From Candidatus Sabulitectum sp. (GTDB taxonomy: Bacteria; Fermentibacterota; Fermentibacteria; Fermentibacterales; JCC-6): 6,548 nt of DNA. The notes under the pieces are model-generated. The model made no database searches. It saw only the letters and a program-made list of their open reading frames with translations, and was not told the origin of the DNA. How positions within the stretch are numbered: position 1 is the stretch's first letter; each line of letters starts with the position of its first letter. Made by a program: the position numbers and the translations under genes. Where the stretch lies: the NCBI GenBank assembly GCA_023136985.1, contig JAGLQD010000017.1, positions 1 to 6,548 of the forward strand, given 5' to 3'. Shown here piece after piece: positions 6,256 to 6,548 of the stretch.

Positions 6256-6548
6256 ATGACTGCTCTGTTAATGATTATTCTCACCAGCTTTTCCCCTGGC
6301 AGGGGAGATACGGGTCTTGGGCTTATTGTGGGAAACCCCACTGGAATCTCTTTCAAGTACTTTACAAGTACAACCACAGCCATTGATGCTGCAGCAGCGT
6401 GGAGCTTCGATAATGAATGGATGCTGATTCACGGTAATTATCTCTGGCACAAATTTGGAGATATCAATGTCTCTAAAGGGCAACTTCCCTGGTTCTACGG
6501 TCTGGGTGGATGGGTTGCTTTCGGTGACGATGTTGTAGCCGGAGGCCG
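6256..6548 (+). CDS. Probable outer-membrane beta-barrel protein (BAPKO_0422/DUF3996-like), 3' end missing
   Basis: The frame is open from the ATG at 6256 to the window edge, giving 97 residues without a stop. The first 12-15 residues are hydrophobic (T-A-L-L-M-I-I-L-T) and could act as a short signal peptide, although the usual N-terminal basic residues are missing. The next part alternates hydrophobic and polar residues and is rich in Gly and aromatics, as in small outer-membrane beta-barrels: G-L-G-L-I-V-G-x-P-T-G-I-S, then A-I-D-A-A-A-A-W-S-F, then N-Y-L-W-H, then W-F-Y-G-L-G-G and F-G-D-D. This order recalls the BAPKO_0422 family (DUF3996) of outer-membrane barrel proteins of unknown role. 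The gene is cut off from the upstream operon by the terminator at 6200-6235 and has its own strong SD. Family assignment is from memory of motif order and is moderate; the barrel nature is more certain. Confidence 0.7.
   Translation, partial: MTALLMIILTSFSPGRGDTGLGLIVGNPTGISFKYFTSTTTAIDAAAAWSFDNEWMLIHGNYLWHKFGDINVSKGQLPWFYGLGGWVAFGDDVVAGG

Noticed and set aside
5979..6383. 134-codon open frame on the minus strand
   Set aside because: It reads through the intrinsic terminator and antisense to two genes; no family features.

Overview
The window looks like chromosomal DNA of a Gram-negative-type (outer-membrane-bearing) bacterium. The evidence is a probable outer-membrane beta-barrel gene at the right edge, Shine-Dalgarno (SD) sites before most genes, tight co-directional gene packing and a classical intrinsic terminator. 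Nothing in the sequence fixes the genus. No rRNA, tRNA, CRISPR array or intact insertion sequence was seen.

Left part (about 1-2660) is AT-rich and accessory in character. It starts with the 3' end of an unrecognised gene for a protein with two membrane segments (2-664, plus strand). Facing it is a convergent gene (803-2353, minus strand) for a roughly 516-residue protein. That protein has SAP-like helical modules and a C-terminal PD-(D/E)XK nuclease domain of FokI type (a KPDG motif followed by a DNK motif). It is probably a restriction or defence nuclease, and no methyltransferase is visible beside it. About 305 bases without a convincing gene (2354-2658) follow. They hold the nuclease leader, an imperfect inverted repeat and a short open frame that may be a gene remnant.

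Right part (2659-6548) is visibly richer in G+C and looks like ordinary core genome. Three plus-strand genes form a compact operon. The first is a CPA2-type cation:proton antiporter. The second is a two-domain regulator joining a PtsN/fructose-type PTS EIIA domain to a PII-like domain. The third is a divergent relative of serine hydroxymethyltransferase. The first two are joined through an SD that overlaps the stop codon; the third starts 11 bases after the second ends. A strong intrinsic terminator (6200-6235) closes the operon. A new gene with its own strong SD starts at 6256 and runs off the window; it encodes a probable small outer-membrane beta-barrel protein.

The simplest working model for the operon is an ion/proton antiporter controlled by a soluble partner that could read PTS phosphorylation (EIIA half) and possibly a small-molecule signal (PII-like half). 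The link to the PLP enzyme is unexplained and is the main functional puzzle. All functional calls come from motif recognition by eye; no database search was possible.
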